From Endomicrobium sp. (GTDB taxonomy: Bacteria; Elusimicrobiota; Endomicrobiia; Endomicrobiales; Endomicrobiaceae), in the NCBI GenBank assembly GCA_031264895.1, contig JAISDI010000061.1, positions 1-5,898 on the forward strand: a stretch of 5,898 bases of DNA, given 5' to 3'. Of the stretch, positions 1 to 5,829 are shown piece by piece. Position 1 is the first letter of the stretch. Each line of letters opens with the position of its first letter. Below the pieces are notes generated by a model. It was not told the DNA's origin. It searched no databases and was given only the letters and a program-made list of their open reading frames with translations. Both the position numbers and the translations under genes were made by a program.

Positions 1-22
1 TCGGTACCCCTGAACCCCACGA

Positions 23-52
23 CTTACTTTTTGCAGTCGGTCAAAAAGTAAG
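23..52. repeat. 11-bp perfect inverted repeat (hairpin)
   Basis: CTTACTTTTTG (23-33) is exactly reverse-complementary to CAAAAAGTAAG (42-52), with an 8-nt loop. The stem is A/T rich and no T-run follows on either strand, so it does not look like a classical intrinsic terminator. It lies about 10 nt outside the longer palindrome starting at 62 and may be part of the same repeat mosaic or the edge of another element. Confidence 0.6.
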
Positions 53-61
53 CAAAAACCC

Positions 62-203
62 TTGCCGCTGAAAGCATTCGCAAAAGATTTTAGAAGCAAA
101 TTCGGAACTCGCGGCATAAAGACTTAAGAGGAATGCCGCTCAAACAACCGAATTTGATAATCTTCAAAAATCTTTCGCTCATAGACTCGCTTAGAGGCGG
201 CAA
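62..203. repeat. Long imperfect inverted repeat, MITE-like
   Basis: Two arms fold onto each other in register. From the centre outward: GCGGCAT (111-117) pairs with ATGCCGC (133-139); CAAATTCGG (97-105) pairs with CCGAATTTG (148-156); the 14 bases at 83-96 pair with 162-175 at 13 of 14 positions; and TTGCCGC (62-68) pairs with GCGGCAA (197-203). Small internal bulges separate the blocks, for example 157-161 on the right arm, and the central loop is 118-132. Several blocks pairing in order is unlikely by chance and indicates a cruciform- or hairpin-forming element. It has no coding capacity, which fits a non-autonomous miniature element or an extragenic palindrome. I could not define target-site duplications or exact ends. 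Confidence 0.6.
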
Positions 204-291
204 ACGACAACGGCAAAAGCGAACGACAAAAGACAAAGACAACAACGTCAATATCATCAAGTACAAAACGGCAGTATGGGGTTTAGAGGTT

Positions 292-317
292 GTCATTCCG
301 GCGAAAGCCGGAATCCA
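292..317. repeat. REP-like extragenic palindrome with GAAA loop
   Basis: ATTCCGGC (295-302) and GCCGGAAT (307-314) form a perfect 8-bp stem around the tetraloop GAAA (303-306), flanked by GTC and CCA. Short palindromes of this design recur many times in intergenic DNA of diverse bacteria and are often mis-annotated as short ORFs containing IPAKAGI or IPAFAGM. They resemble the general form of the neisserial dRS3 element (ATTCCC...GGGAAT), although homology to dRS3 is not claimed. Whether it is multicopy here cannot be seen from one window. Confidence 0.7.
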
Positions 318-342
318 TTTGGTCTTTGTCGTGGCCGTAAAA

Positions 343-360
343 TCCCTTTCTGTGAAGGGG
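343..360. repeat. Small hairpin CCCTT/AAGGG
   Basis: CCCTT (344-348) pairs with AAGGG (355-359) across a 6-nt loop, with an additional T-G pair outside. It lies between the REP-like palindrome and the right-hand degenerate arm and appears to be one more module of the repeat mosaic. The stem is short, so it could be accidental. Confidence 0.3.
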
Positions 361-488
361 TGGACGCGAAGCGGACGGGGTAGTCGTTGTTGCCTTTGCC
401 GTTGTTGTGTCTTTCTAACTTGCCCTGTGCAAGCAGTGGGATCGTCCATTTTTAATTTTGCAATCCATCCCGAATCAGTCCGATTTTA

Positions 489-520
489 AAATTGCGTTGA
501 CACGCCTGCAAGGGCAATTT
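489..520. promoter_or_regulatory. Inverted repeat overlapping the rpmE -35 region
   Basis: AAATTGC (489-495) is the exact reverse complement of GCAATTT (514-520), with 18 nt between the arms. The right arm overlaps the first two bases of the proposed -35 hexamer (519-524). This placement is where a repressor or activator site could sit, but the arms are short and A/T rich, so a chance match is quite possible. No regulator is suggested by the neighbouring genes. Confidence 0.25.
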
Positions 521-547
521 GACTAAAAAGTAAAAATATTGCATAAT
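519..547 (+). promoter_or_regulatory. Probable sigma70-type promoter of rpmE
   Basis: TTGACT (519-524, five of six matches to TTGACA) is separated by exactly 17 nt from CATAAT (542-547, five of six matches to TATAAT). Transcription would start near 554, giving a leader of roughly 34 nt before the rpmE start codon and including its ribosome binding site. It lies between the repeat region and the first gene. It is the only convincing promoter I find upstream of the five-gene block, so it may drive the whole block through read-through. Confidence 0.7.
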
Positions 548-570
548 GAACCATTGATTTTTTAATAAAA

Positions 571-579
571 AAGGAGATG
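571..579 (+). promoter_or_regulatory. Strong ribosome binding site of rpmE
   Basis: AAGGAGATG matches the Shine-Dalgarno consensus AAGGAGGTG at all but one base and ends 8 nt before the ATG at 588. It is the best ribosome binding site in the window, as expected for a ribosomal protein gene, and it fixes the rpmE start. Confidence 0.8.
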
Positions 580-587
580 TTTGTAAA

Positions 588-926
588 ATGAAAGAAGCAA
601 TTCACCCGAAATACGAAGAATGCACGGTATCTTGTGCATGCGGTTATACTTTTAAAACCCGTTCTACAAAGCCCGTGATTAAACTTGAAATTTGTTCAAA
701 TTGTCATCCGTTTTTTACCGGAAAGCAAAAGCTTATCGATACTGCCGGAAGAGTTGAAAAGTTCCAGAAACGTTTTGCAAAAACCGATGGTAAAACCGTC
801 GTAAAAAAGAAAGTTGAAAAGGTTGTTCCAGCGCCGAGAAAGACTTCGGGAAAAATTCTTACTACTTCGCCGAGAAAAGCAAAAGCTTCGGTAAAGAAAG
901 AAAAAGACGCAAAAAAAGAAAAATAA
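588..926 (+). CDS. rpmE: 50S ribosomal protein L31 with Lys-rich C-terminal extension
   Basis: This encodes the large-subunit ribosomal protein L31, which sits at the central protuberance and helps bridge the two subunits. Residues 1-66 match the family closely: an IHPKYEE start, CHPFFTGKQK at 39-48, and GRVEKFQKRF at 54-63. Cys16, Cys18, Cys36 and Cys39 are the four zinc ligands of the zinc-binding (C+) form; Cys12 is an extra cysteine. The usual length is about 65-75 residues, but this protein has 112. Residues 67-112 form a low-complexity basic tail with 15 Lys and 2 Arg, including two (A/S)PRK motifs at 82-85 and 94-97. The tail is probably disordered and may contact rRNA. The start is set by the strong ribosome binding site at 571-579. 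The gene lies between a good promoter and a strong terminator-like hairpin, so it may be transcribed largely on its own. L31 identification is secure; a role for the tail is inference. Confidence 0.96.
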   Translation: MKEAIHPKYEECTVSCACGYTFKTRSTKPVIKLEICSNCHPFFTGKQKLIDTAGRVEKFQKRFAKTDGKTVVKKKVEKVVPAPRKTSGKILTTSPRKAKASVKKEKDAKKEK

Positions 927-941
927 ATTATAAAAACATTT

Positions 942-987
942 ATATGACAGAACCGGAGAAAATAAACCGGTTCTGTCATATTTTTTT
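942..987 (+). terminator. Strong intrinsic terminator or attenuator between rpmE and prfA
   Basis: TATGACAGAACCGG (943-956) and CCGGTTCTGTCATA (967-980) form a perfect 14-bp stem, or 15 bp with A942-T981, around a 10-nt loop. A run of seven T (981-987) follows directly. This is a textbook Rho-independent terminator shape. It starts 15 nt after the rpmE stop, and its T-run ends 18 nt before the prfA ATG. Because all genes run the same way and I see no promoter after it, it probably acts as a partial terminator that lowers expression of prfA-prmC-murA relative to rpmE, or protects the 3' end of an rpmE message. Confidence 0.85.
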
Positions 988-1005
988 AGGTATGCGGGTA
1001 AAAAC

Positions 1006-2070
1006 ATGTTTCATGACAAATTAAAATCATTAGACGAACAGTTTAAAGAAGTCGAGAAAAAATTAAGCGATTCCTCCGTTATGAGCGATCAGCAGCTCTA
1101 TCGCGAACTCACAAAACAGCATTCATACTTAAAACCTCTTTCGGAAAAATATTATGAATACGCCAAACTTCTTTCCGACATTAAGGGCGCCGAAGAATTA
1201 AAAAAATCCGATGACGGCGAAATACGGGACATGGCGCAGACCGAATACAATGAATTGTCTGCAAAAAAAGAAAAACTTGATTATGATATTAAAGTTCTTC
1301 TTCTTCCTCCCGACCCTAACGAAGATAAAAACATTATTGTGGAAATACGCGCCGGTACCGGCGGGGAAGAAGCTGCTTTGTTTGTGGGCGATTTGTTCAG
1401 AATGTATACGCGTTTTGCCGAAAGAAACGGCTGGAAATTTGAAGTTATGGACTCAAATCCTACGGGGCTTGGCGGATATAAAGAAGTCATTTTTGAAATC
1501 AGCGGCGATAAAGTGTGGCGTTATATGAAATTTGAAAGAGGCGCGCACAGAGTGCAGCGCGTTCCGGAAACCGAAGCGTCCGGAAGAGTTCATACGTCGG
1601 CTGTTACGGTCGCGGTTCTTCCCGAAGCAGAAGACGTAGACGTTGAAATAAGAACGGAAGATTTACGCATAGACACGTACAGAGCTTCGGGCGCGGGAGG
1701 GCAGCACGTTAACAAAACCGATTCTGCTATACGCATAACTCATCTGCCTACGGGGCTTGTAGTTTCTTGTCAAGATGAAAGAAGCCAAATAAAAAACAGG
1801 GCAAAAGCTTTTAAAGTTTTAAGAGCGAAACTTTATGAAAAAAAATTGCTTGAACACGAAAAACAGCTTGCCGGCGAAAGAAAACAGCAGGTCGGAAGCG
1901 GAGACAGGTCGGAAAAAATAAGAACTTACAATTTCCCTCAAAACAGAATAACCGACCACAGAATAGGCTACAGCGTATATAATATCGCCGAAGTTATGGA
2001 CGGAGATTTAACGGAACTGTCCGATAAACTCATCGAAGCCGACACGGAAGCAAATTTGACTGCAAATTAA
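1006..2070 (+). CDS. prfA: Peptide chain release factor 1 (RF1)
   Basis: RF1 recognises UAA and UAG in the ribosomal A site and triggers release of the finished peptide. The protein is 354 residues, normal for RF1 (about 355-360). Residues 1-100 form the helical N-terminal domain. The stop-codon-reading domain follows, with RVQRVPETE around 182-190; its PxT tripeptide (PET, 187-189) is the RF1 type, as opposed to SPF in RF2. The catalytic SGAGGQHVN loop is at 228-236, with GGQ at 231-233, and SGDRSEKIRTYNFPQNRITDHR at about 298-319 is the conserved C-terminal signature. Gln233 is the residue methylated by PrmC, encoded next. The ribosome binding site is weak (GCGGG, 994-998), and the gene begins just after a terminator-like hairpin, both suggesting modest expression. 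The start is supported by full-length alignment to the family. No frameshift (a feature of many RF2 genes) is present. Confidence 0.97.
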   Translation: MFHDKLKSLDEQFKEVEKKLSDSSVMSDQQLYRELTKQHSYLKPLSEKYYEYAKLLSDIKGAEELKKSDDGEIRDMAQTEYNELSAKKEKLDYDIKVLLLPPDPNEDKNIIVEIRAGTGGEEAALFVGDLFRMYTRFAERNGWKFEVMDSNPTGLGGYKEVIFEISGDKVWRYMKFERGAHRVQRVPETEASGRVHTSAVTVAVLPEAEDVDVEIRTEDLRIDTYRASGAGGQHVNKTDSAIRITHLPTGLVVSCQDERSQIKNRAKAFKVLRAKLYEKKLLEHEKQLAGERKQQVGSGDRSEKIRTYNFPQNRITDHRIGYSVYNIAEVMDGDLTELSDKLIEADTEANLTAN

Positions 2071-2096
2071 TTTTTGACGCGGAGAGAATAATATTT

Positions 2097-2945
2097 ATGC
2101 CGGAAACGGTAAATATTTACGATTTATTAAAAAGCGGCGAGGCTTTTTTAAAATCAAAAAACTTGCCGGATGCTAAATCCGACGCGCAATATCTTCTAGC
2201 CGCCGCATTGAAAATCGAACGTTCGCGTCTTGTGTTGATAAGAGAACAAAAAGCTGGTGAAAAAGAATCGTCTTTATTTTGGGAATACATTTTAAGACGC
2301 TCAAAACGCGAGCCTGCCGCTTACATTACTGGCTTTTGCGGTTTTATGGGATTGGAATTTAAAGTAAGTAAAGACGTTTTGATACCCAGACCTGAAACGG
2401 AATTGCTTGTCGAAGACGTTTTAAATATGTCAAAGAAAAATAAAACGGAAACGGTTTTGGATTTATGCGCGGGTTCCGGATGTATTGCCGTGAGTTTGTC
2501 AAAACTCGGAAATTTCAACAAAATATACGCTTCGGATATAAGTTTTGACGCTTTGACATTAGCAAGAGAAAATGCGGACTTCAATGACGCAAAAAATATC
2601 GAATTTCTTTTAAGCGATATGTTTAAATCTCTGGAAAATGTCAAAGTTGACTTCATCGTTTCAAATCCGCCTTATATTTCCGAAGACGAATATAATGCGC
2701 TTGAACCCGAGCTGAAATTCGAACCGGAAACGGCATTATTAGCGCAGGATAACGGATTATTTTTTTATAAAGAAATAGCTTTGAAAGCTTCGCGGCATTT
2801 AAATGACAAAGGCCGTATTTTTGTCGAGTTGAACGCAAATCTTTCGCAAGAAATAAAAAAGATTTTTGAAGAAAATAATTTTAAAGACATAGAAATAAAC
2901 GAGGATTATTCTCATTTGCCCAGAGTTCTTAAAGCTCATTTATAA
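2097..2945 (+). CDS. prmC: Release factor glutamine N5-methyltransferase PrmC (HemK)
   Basis: PrmC uses S-adenosylmethionine to methylate the side-chain amide of the GGQ glutamine in RF1 and RF2, increasing termination efficiency. Its length of 282 residues is typical. Residues 1-75 form the helical N-terminal substrate-binding domain. EPAAYITG (72-79) and VLIPRPETELLVE (94-106) are the family linker motifs. LDLCAGSGCIAVSL (121-134) is the SAM-binding motif I, ASDIS (145-149) the acidic motif II, and SNPPYIS (189-195) the catalytic NPPY signature, which binds the glutamine amide. The EPELKFEPETALLAQDNGL segment (203-221) is also characteristic. The start follows GGAGAG (2081-2086) with a 10-nt gap. 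It lies 26 nt after prfA, so substrate and modifying enzyme are made from the same message, a common arrangement. All key residues are present. The C-terminal stretch ELNANLSQEI replaces the more usual EIG..Q, a small divergence. Confidence 0.96.
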   Translation: MPETVNIYDLLKSGEAFLKSKNLPDAKSDAQYLLAAALKIERSRLVLIREQKAGEKESSLFWEYILRRSKREPAAYITGFCGFMGLEFKVSKDVLIPRPETELLVEDVLNMSKKNKTETVLDLCAGSGCIAVSLSKLGNFNKIYASDISFDALTLARENADFNDAKNIEFLLSDMFKSLENVKVDFIVSNPPYISEDEYNALEPELKFEPETALLAQDNGLFFYKEIALKASRHLNDKGRIFVELNANLSQEIKKIFEENNFKDIEINEDYSHLPRVLKAHL

Positions 2946-2963
2946 AGACGCGAAGGAAAATAA

Positions 2964-4226
2964 ATGGATAAAATTATTATTAACGGCGGCAAAAAATTAA
3001 GAGGCGAGGTCAATATTTCCGGCTCTAAAAATTCGGCTCTCCCGATTCTTTTTGCAACTCTTTTGACGGATGAACCGTGTACGATTGAAAATGTTCCGTC
3101 TTTGGCCGATATAAATACTACCATAGCTTTTTTAAATTTCATAGGCAAAAGAGCCGTAAAAAACGGTTCTAATGTCTCTACGTCGGTTTCGGCAAAATAT
3201 AAGCATATCGCGCCTTACGATCTTGTAAGAAAAATGCGCGCAAGCGTCTTGATCATGGGGCCTCTTTTGGCGCGGCTTAATAGAGTCGACGTTTCTCTGC
3301 CGGGCGGCTGCGCGATAGGCGCAAGACCCATAGATATTCATCTTGAAGCTTTTAAAAAGCTTGGCGCGGATATAGAAGTTGAAGGCGGGTATGTCAAAAC
3401 GGTTGCTAAAAAAGGACTTGAAGGAAATGAAATTAAATTCAGATTCCCGAGTGTCGGAGCTACCGAAAATATTCTGCTTGCCGCCGTTTATGCAAAAGGA
3501 AAAACGAAAATTATAAATGCCGCAAAAGAGCCCGAAATTATTGATTTGGCAGACATGCTCAATAAAATGGGCTCAAAAATTTCCGGCGCCGGCACAAAAA
3601 CTATAACAATAGAGGGTGTGGAAAAACTTTCCGGAGTAAAACATTCCGTCATACCGGACAGAATCGAAGCTGCTACGTATTTGATCGCCGCCGCTATCAC
3701 CAGAGGCGAAATACTTTTAAAAGACGTTAATCCCAAACATTTGAAAGCCGTGACGGACAAACTTAAAAAATGCGGAATGAAGATAGAAGAAACGGAAAAT
3801 ACGATTTTTGCAAAATGGGTCAAAGATTTAAAACCGTGCGATATAAGCACTGCGGTTTATCCGGGATTTCCTACCGACGTTCAGGCGCAGTGGATGGCTT
3901 TAATGTGTCTGCTCAAAGGCAAATGCAGCATTAGAGAAAACGTTTTTGAAAACAGATTTCTGCACGTTGCTGAACTTCAAAGATTAGGCGCGGATTTAAC
4001 CGTTGACGGCAAATTCGTATATATAAAAGGCGTGGAAAGATTCTCGGGAGCGCCCGTAATGGTTTCTGATCTAAGAGCCGGCGCGGCATTAGCGCTTGCC
4101 GGCCTTGCGGCAAAAGGAAGAAGTTCGATTTCAAGAATATACCATTTAGACAGAGGCTATGAATTCCTTGAAAAAAAACTCAAAGATCTCGGAGCGGACA
4201 TTAAAAGAGTAAAAAGTGAAAAATAG
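2964..4226 (+). CDS. murA: UDP-N-acetylglucosamine 1-carboxyvinyltransferase (MurA)
   Basis: MurA transfers enolpyruvate from phosphoenolpyruvate to UDP-GlcNAc, the first committed cytoplasmic step of peptidoglycan synthesis. The 420 residues match the usual 417-430, and the two-domain inverse alpha/beta barrel fold spans the whole protein. SGSKNSALPIL (19-29) contains the PEP-binding Lys22-Asn23. LPGGCAIGARPIDIH (112-126) carries the catalytic loop cysteine, Cys116, and Arg121. FPTDVQAQ (302-309) supplies the general-acid/base Asp305. Arg331, Arg371 and Arg397 occupy the conserved arginine positions. With cysteine rather than aspartate in the loop, the enzyme is of the fosfomycin-sensitive type by family knowledge. 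The start follows GAAGGA (2952-2957) with 6-nt spacing, 18 nt after prmC. The gene ends in TAG inside the start region of the next gene, with an 11-nt overlap, pointing to translational coupling. MurZ-type paralogues elsewhere in the genome cannot be excluded. Confidence 0.97.
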   Translation: MDKIIINGGKKLRGEVNISGSKNSALPILFATLLTDEPCTIENVPSLADINTTIAFLNFIGKRAVKNGSNVSTSVSAKYKHIAPYDLVRKMRASVLIMGPLLARLNRVDVSLPGGCAIGARPIDIHLEAFKKLGADIEVEGGYVKTVAKKGLEGNEIKFRFPSVGATENILLAAVYAKGKTKIINAAKEPEIIDLADMLNKMGSKISGAGTKTITIEGVEKLSGVKHSVIPDRIEAATYLIAAAITRGEILLKDVNPKHLKAVTDKLKKCGMKIEETENTIFAKWVKDLKPCDISTAVYPGFPTDVQAQWMALMCLLKGKCSIRENVFENRFLHVAELQRLGADLTVDGKFVYIKGVERFSGAPVMVSDLRAGAALALAGLAAKGRSSISRIYHLDRGYEFLEKKLKDLGADIKRVKSEK

Positions 4227-5829
4227 AATAAAAAATAATATTCTAAACGTATTTGAAAATCACTCTTCAATATTCATTTTTTTTCTTTCAGCTGTTACCG
4301 TCCTTTTTATATATCCTTCCTTGCATAAATATACACTACTGGTTTCTTCTTTTGTCGCTTTATTGTATTGCGCATATATTTTATTTGGCAAAAATAAGAA
4401 AGTGAGAACCGCATTATTGTTTATGCCGGTTATCGCAGTAGTATTTTTTTATTGTTTTATTTCATTGTCTTCTTTTTATCCTAAACTTTTTTTACCGTCA
4501 AAAACTCCCATGATTACATTATATTCGGGTTTGAATTATTATAATTTTTTGGCATCGTCTTTTAGTAAAATGAAATTATATATGCCTATAGAGCCTTCCG
4601 AAAAACTGAAATCTCTTGACAATCCTTATGACTCCGAAGCGCTAAATAAGAATTTGGATTTTAGAAAATTCGATTATATTATGGATTTAAGTTATTTCAA
4701 TGGCAGATATTATTTGTATTTTGGCATAACTCCGGTACTTACGATATATTTGCCGTTTCTTATCATTACGAAATATTTTATTTCTGACGCTGCGGTTACT
4801 TTAATTTTCGGCATTTTATCTTTCTGTGTCGCTCTATTAGTCTTGAAGAAAATTATATTGAAAATTGATAAAAACAAATGCGAATTTTTGACGGAAACTT
4901 TAAGCATTATGGCAGTAGGGTTATCGTCGGTTGTATGTTATCTGATTACCGTTGCAAGAGTATATGAGGCCGCAATAGTATGCGGTCTTTTTTTTACTCT
5001 TCTATCTTTTCTCTTTATCATTCTATACGTCGAATCTGTGAATCAAAAAAAGAAAAATATTTTACTTTTTATATCGGGGTTAAGCATAGCGCTGGCCGTG
5101 GGATGCAGGCCTTTTTACGCTTTTGCCGTATTCGTACAGCTTTATATATTGTATGGTTTTATTAAAAAAAAGGTAAAACTGTATATCTATTATTTTATTC
5201 CGCTGGCCGTATATGCAATAATTCTTATGGCATATAATTATATGCGTTTTGATTCCGTTTTTGAGTTTGGTGGGAAATACCAGCTGTCGATTATTGAGAT
5301 GTATAATTGGGAAGTTCCGTTAAAAGAGTTGTTTTCGTCGATAATGAAATTTATTTACTATCCTCCGAAATATTTATCCGGATTTCCGTATTTTTCTATA
5401 GATTATGTGATAGTGCGCGCAATACTTTACGAACAGGTTATAGGCTTGTTGTTCACTGTCCCTTTTTTAATTGCATTGGCGTCGATTTTTTTATTTTTTA
5501 AGGACAAAAATATGCAATTATGGCATAAAAAATATATAGCCGGATTATTTATTATTGGCATTTTTAACTTAATAGTAGTTTCAACCGTAGGAAGCATTTA
5601 CCGTTACGGCGCTGATTTTAGCATGTATTTTATAATACCTGCGGTAATAATGATATTTTATTTAAATTTTATTCTGGAAAAAAAATTTAAAAAAATATTG
5701 TTTCAATATGTCGCTGCAACTTTTTTACTTATAAGCATTGTTTTTAATTTCGCTCTTATTATCTCTGCAAGCATGAACATGAAAATTAACAGCCCTGAAC
5801 TGCTATACAAACTTTCAAGATTTTTTTAA
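4216..5829 (+). CDS. Polytopic membrane protein of unknown function, GT-C-like
   Basis: I do not recognise a named family with certainty. The 537-residue protein has about a dozen hydrophobic segments, roughly at 18-35, 39-58, 66-86, 170-186, 190-212, 228-248, 252-271, 280-296, 299-315, 322-341, 401-427, 441-459, 468-487 and 494-516, and no signal peptide separate from the first of these. A large hydrophilic loop (about 88-156) follows the third segment and contains NPYD (136-139), then DLSYFNGRYYLYFG (157-170). Other distinctive motifs are GCRPF (296-300), YNYMRFDSVFEFGGKYQL (340-357) and RYGADF (463-468). A big loop early in a multi-pass protein recalls GT-C glycosyltransferases that use polyprenyl-linked sugars, but no clear catalytic DxD motif is seen. 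The GTG start overlaps murA by 11 nt with a weak ribosome binding site, so expression probably depends on murA translation. It is visibly richer in A+T than its neighbours, partly because of Phe, Ile and Tyr codons. An envelope role is inference. Confidence 0.8.
   Translation: MKNRIKNNILNVFENHSSIFIFFLSAVTVLFIYPSLHKYTLLVSSFVALLYCAYILFGKNKKVRTALLFMPVIAVVFFYCFISLSSFYPKLFLPSKTPMITLYSGLNYYNFLASSFSKMKLYMPIEPSEKLKSLDNPYDSEALNKNLDFRKFDYIMDLSYFNGRYYLYFGITPVLTIYLPFLIITKYFISDAAVTLIFGILSFCVALLVLKKIILKIDKNKCEFLTETLSIMAVGLSSVVCYLITVARVYEAAIVCGLFFTLLSFLFIILYVESVNQKKKNILLFISGLSIALAVGCRPFYAFAVFVQLYILYGFIKKKVKLYIYYFIPLAVYAIILMAYNYMRFDSVFEFGGKYQLSIIEMYNWEVPLKELFSSIMKFIYYPPKYLSGFPYFSIDYVIVRAILYEQVIGLLFTVPFLIALASIFLFFKDKNMQLWHKKYIAGLFIIGIFNLIVVSTVGSIYRYGADFSMYFIIPAVIMIFYLNFILEKKFKKILFQYVAATFLLISIVFNFALIISASMNMKINSPELLYKLSRFF

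Larger units (their letters stand above)
206..410. repeat. Facing degenerate GTT/GCC-rich repeat arms
   Basis: The stretch 206-247 is built from variations of ACAA/GGCAAA/GACAAA words. The stretch 385-410 is built from their complements (GTTGTTG, CTTTGCC). The best block is 232-247 against 385-400, complementary at 14 of 16 positions; GACAAAGAC (232-240) is also exactly complementary to GTCTTTGTC (322-330). The arms enclose the REP-like palindrome at 292-317. The composition is low-complexity, so part of the similarity could come from slippage-type repeats rather than one ancestral palindrome. Confidence 0.45.
1..518. other. Non-coding repeat-mosaic region upstream of rpmE
   Basis: This stretch of over 500 bases has no ORF that looks like a protein. 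It is dominated by inverted repeats of several kinds, listed separately: a short hairpin at 23-52, a long imperfect palindrome at 62-203, degenerate GTT/GCC-rich arms on both sides of a REP-like palindrome, and small hairpins near 343-360 and 419-433. Long frames are open on both strands over much of the same bases. Their translations contain the repeat-derived strings VIPAKAGIH and WIPAFAGMT, which are what the REP-like palindrome encodes in each direction. No transposase, integrase or RNA gene is visible. I infer an intergenic site where several mobile or extragenic repeats have accumulated. The left edge is cut by the window, so the upstream gene is not known. Confidence 0.7.

Noticed and set aside
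1..51. Possible C-terminal end of an upstream gene ending at TAA 49-51
   Set aside because: The open frame is only 16 codons and runs into the hairpin at 23-52. Nothing recognisable is encoded, so it cannot be supported.
200..410. CRISPR array
   Set aside because: The repeated words are short, degenerate and inverted, without regular spacing or unique spacers of constant length.
90..449. 119-codon minus-strand ORF
   Set aside because: It covers the same palindromic bases as the + strand ORF, contains WIPAFAGMT from the REP-like element, and has a low-complexity Gln/Arg-rich start. No protein family features are present.
133..489. 118-codon + strand ORF
   Set aside because: It lies over the repeat mosaic, contains the repeat-encoded string VIPAKAGIH, has no ribosome binding site, and a frame on the other strand is equally open. 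It is a repeat by-product.
497..502. TTGACA as the -35 box of the rpmE promoter
   Set aside because: It is a perfect -35 hexamer, but no acceptable -10 lies 16-18 nt downstream (TGACTA at 520-525 is poor). The TTGACT/CATAAT pair with a 17-nt spacer is far better.
525..533. Direct repeat AAAAAGTAA shared with 43-51
   Set aside because: It is a 9-nt A-rich word expected by chance in this composition, and the flanks do not match.
704..1007. Minus-strand ORFs opposite rpmE
   Set aside because: They are shadows of the Lys-rich rpmE coding sequence, giving Phe/Leu/Ser-rich translations. The + strand product is an unmistakable L31.
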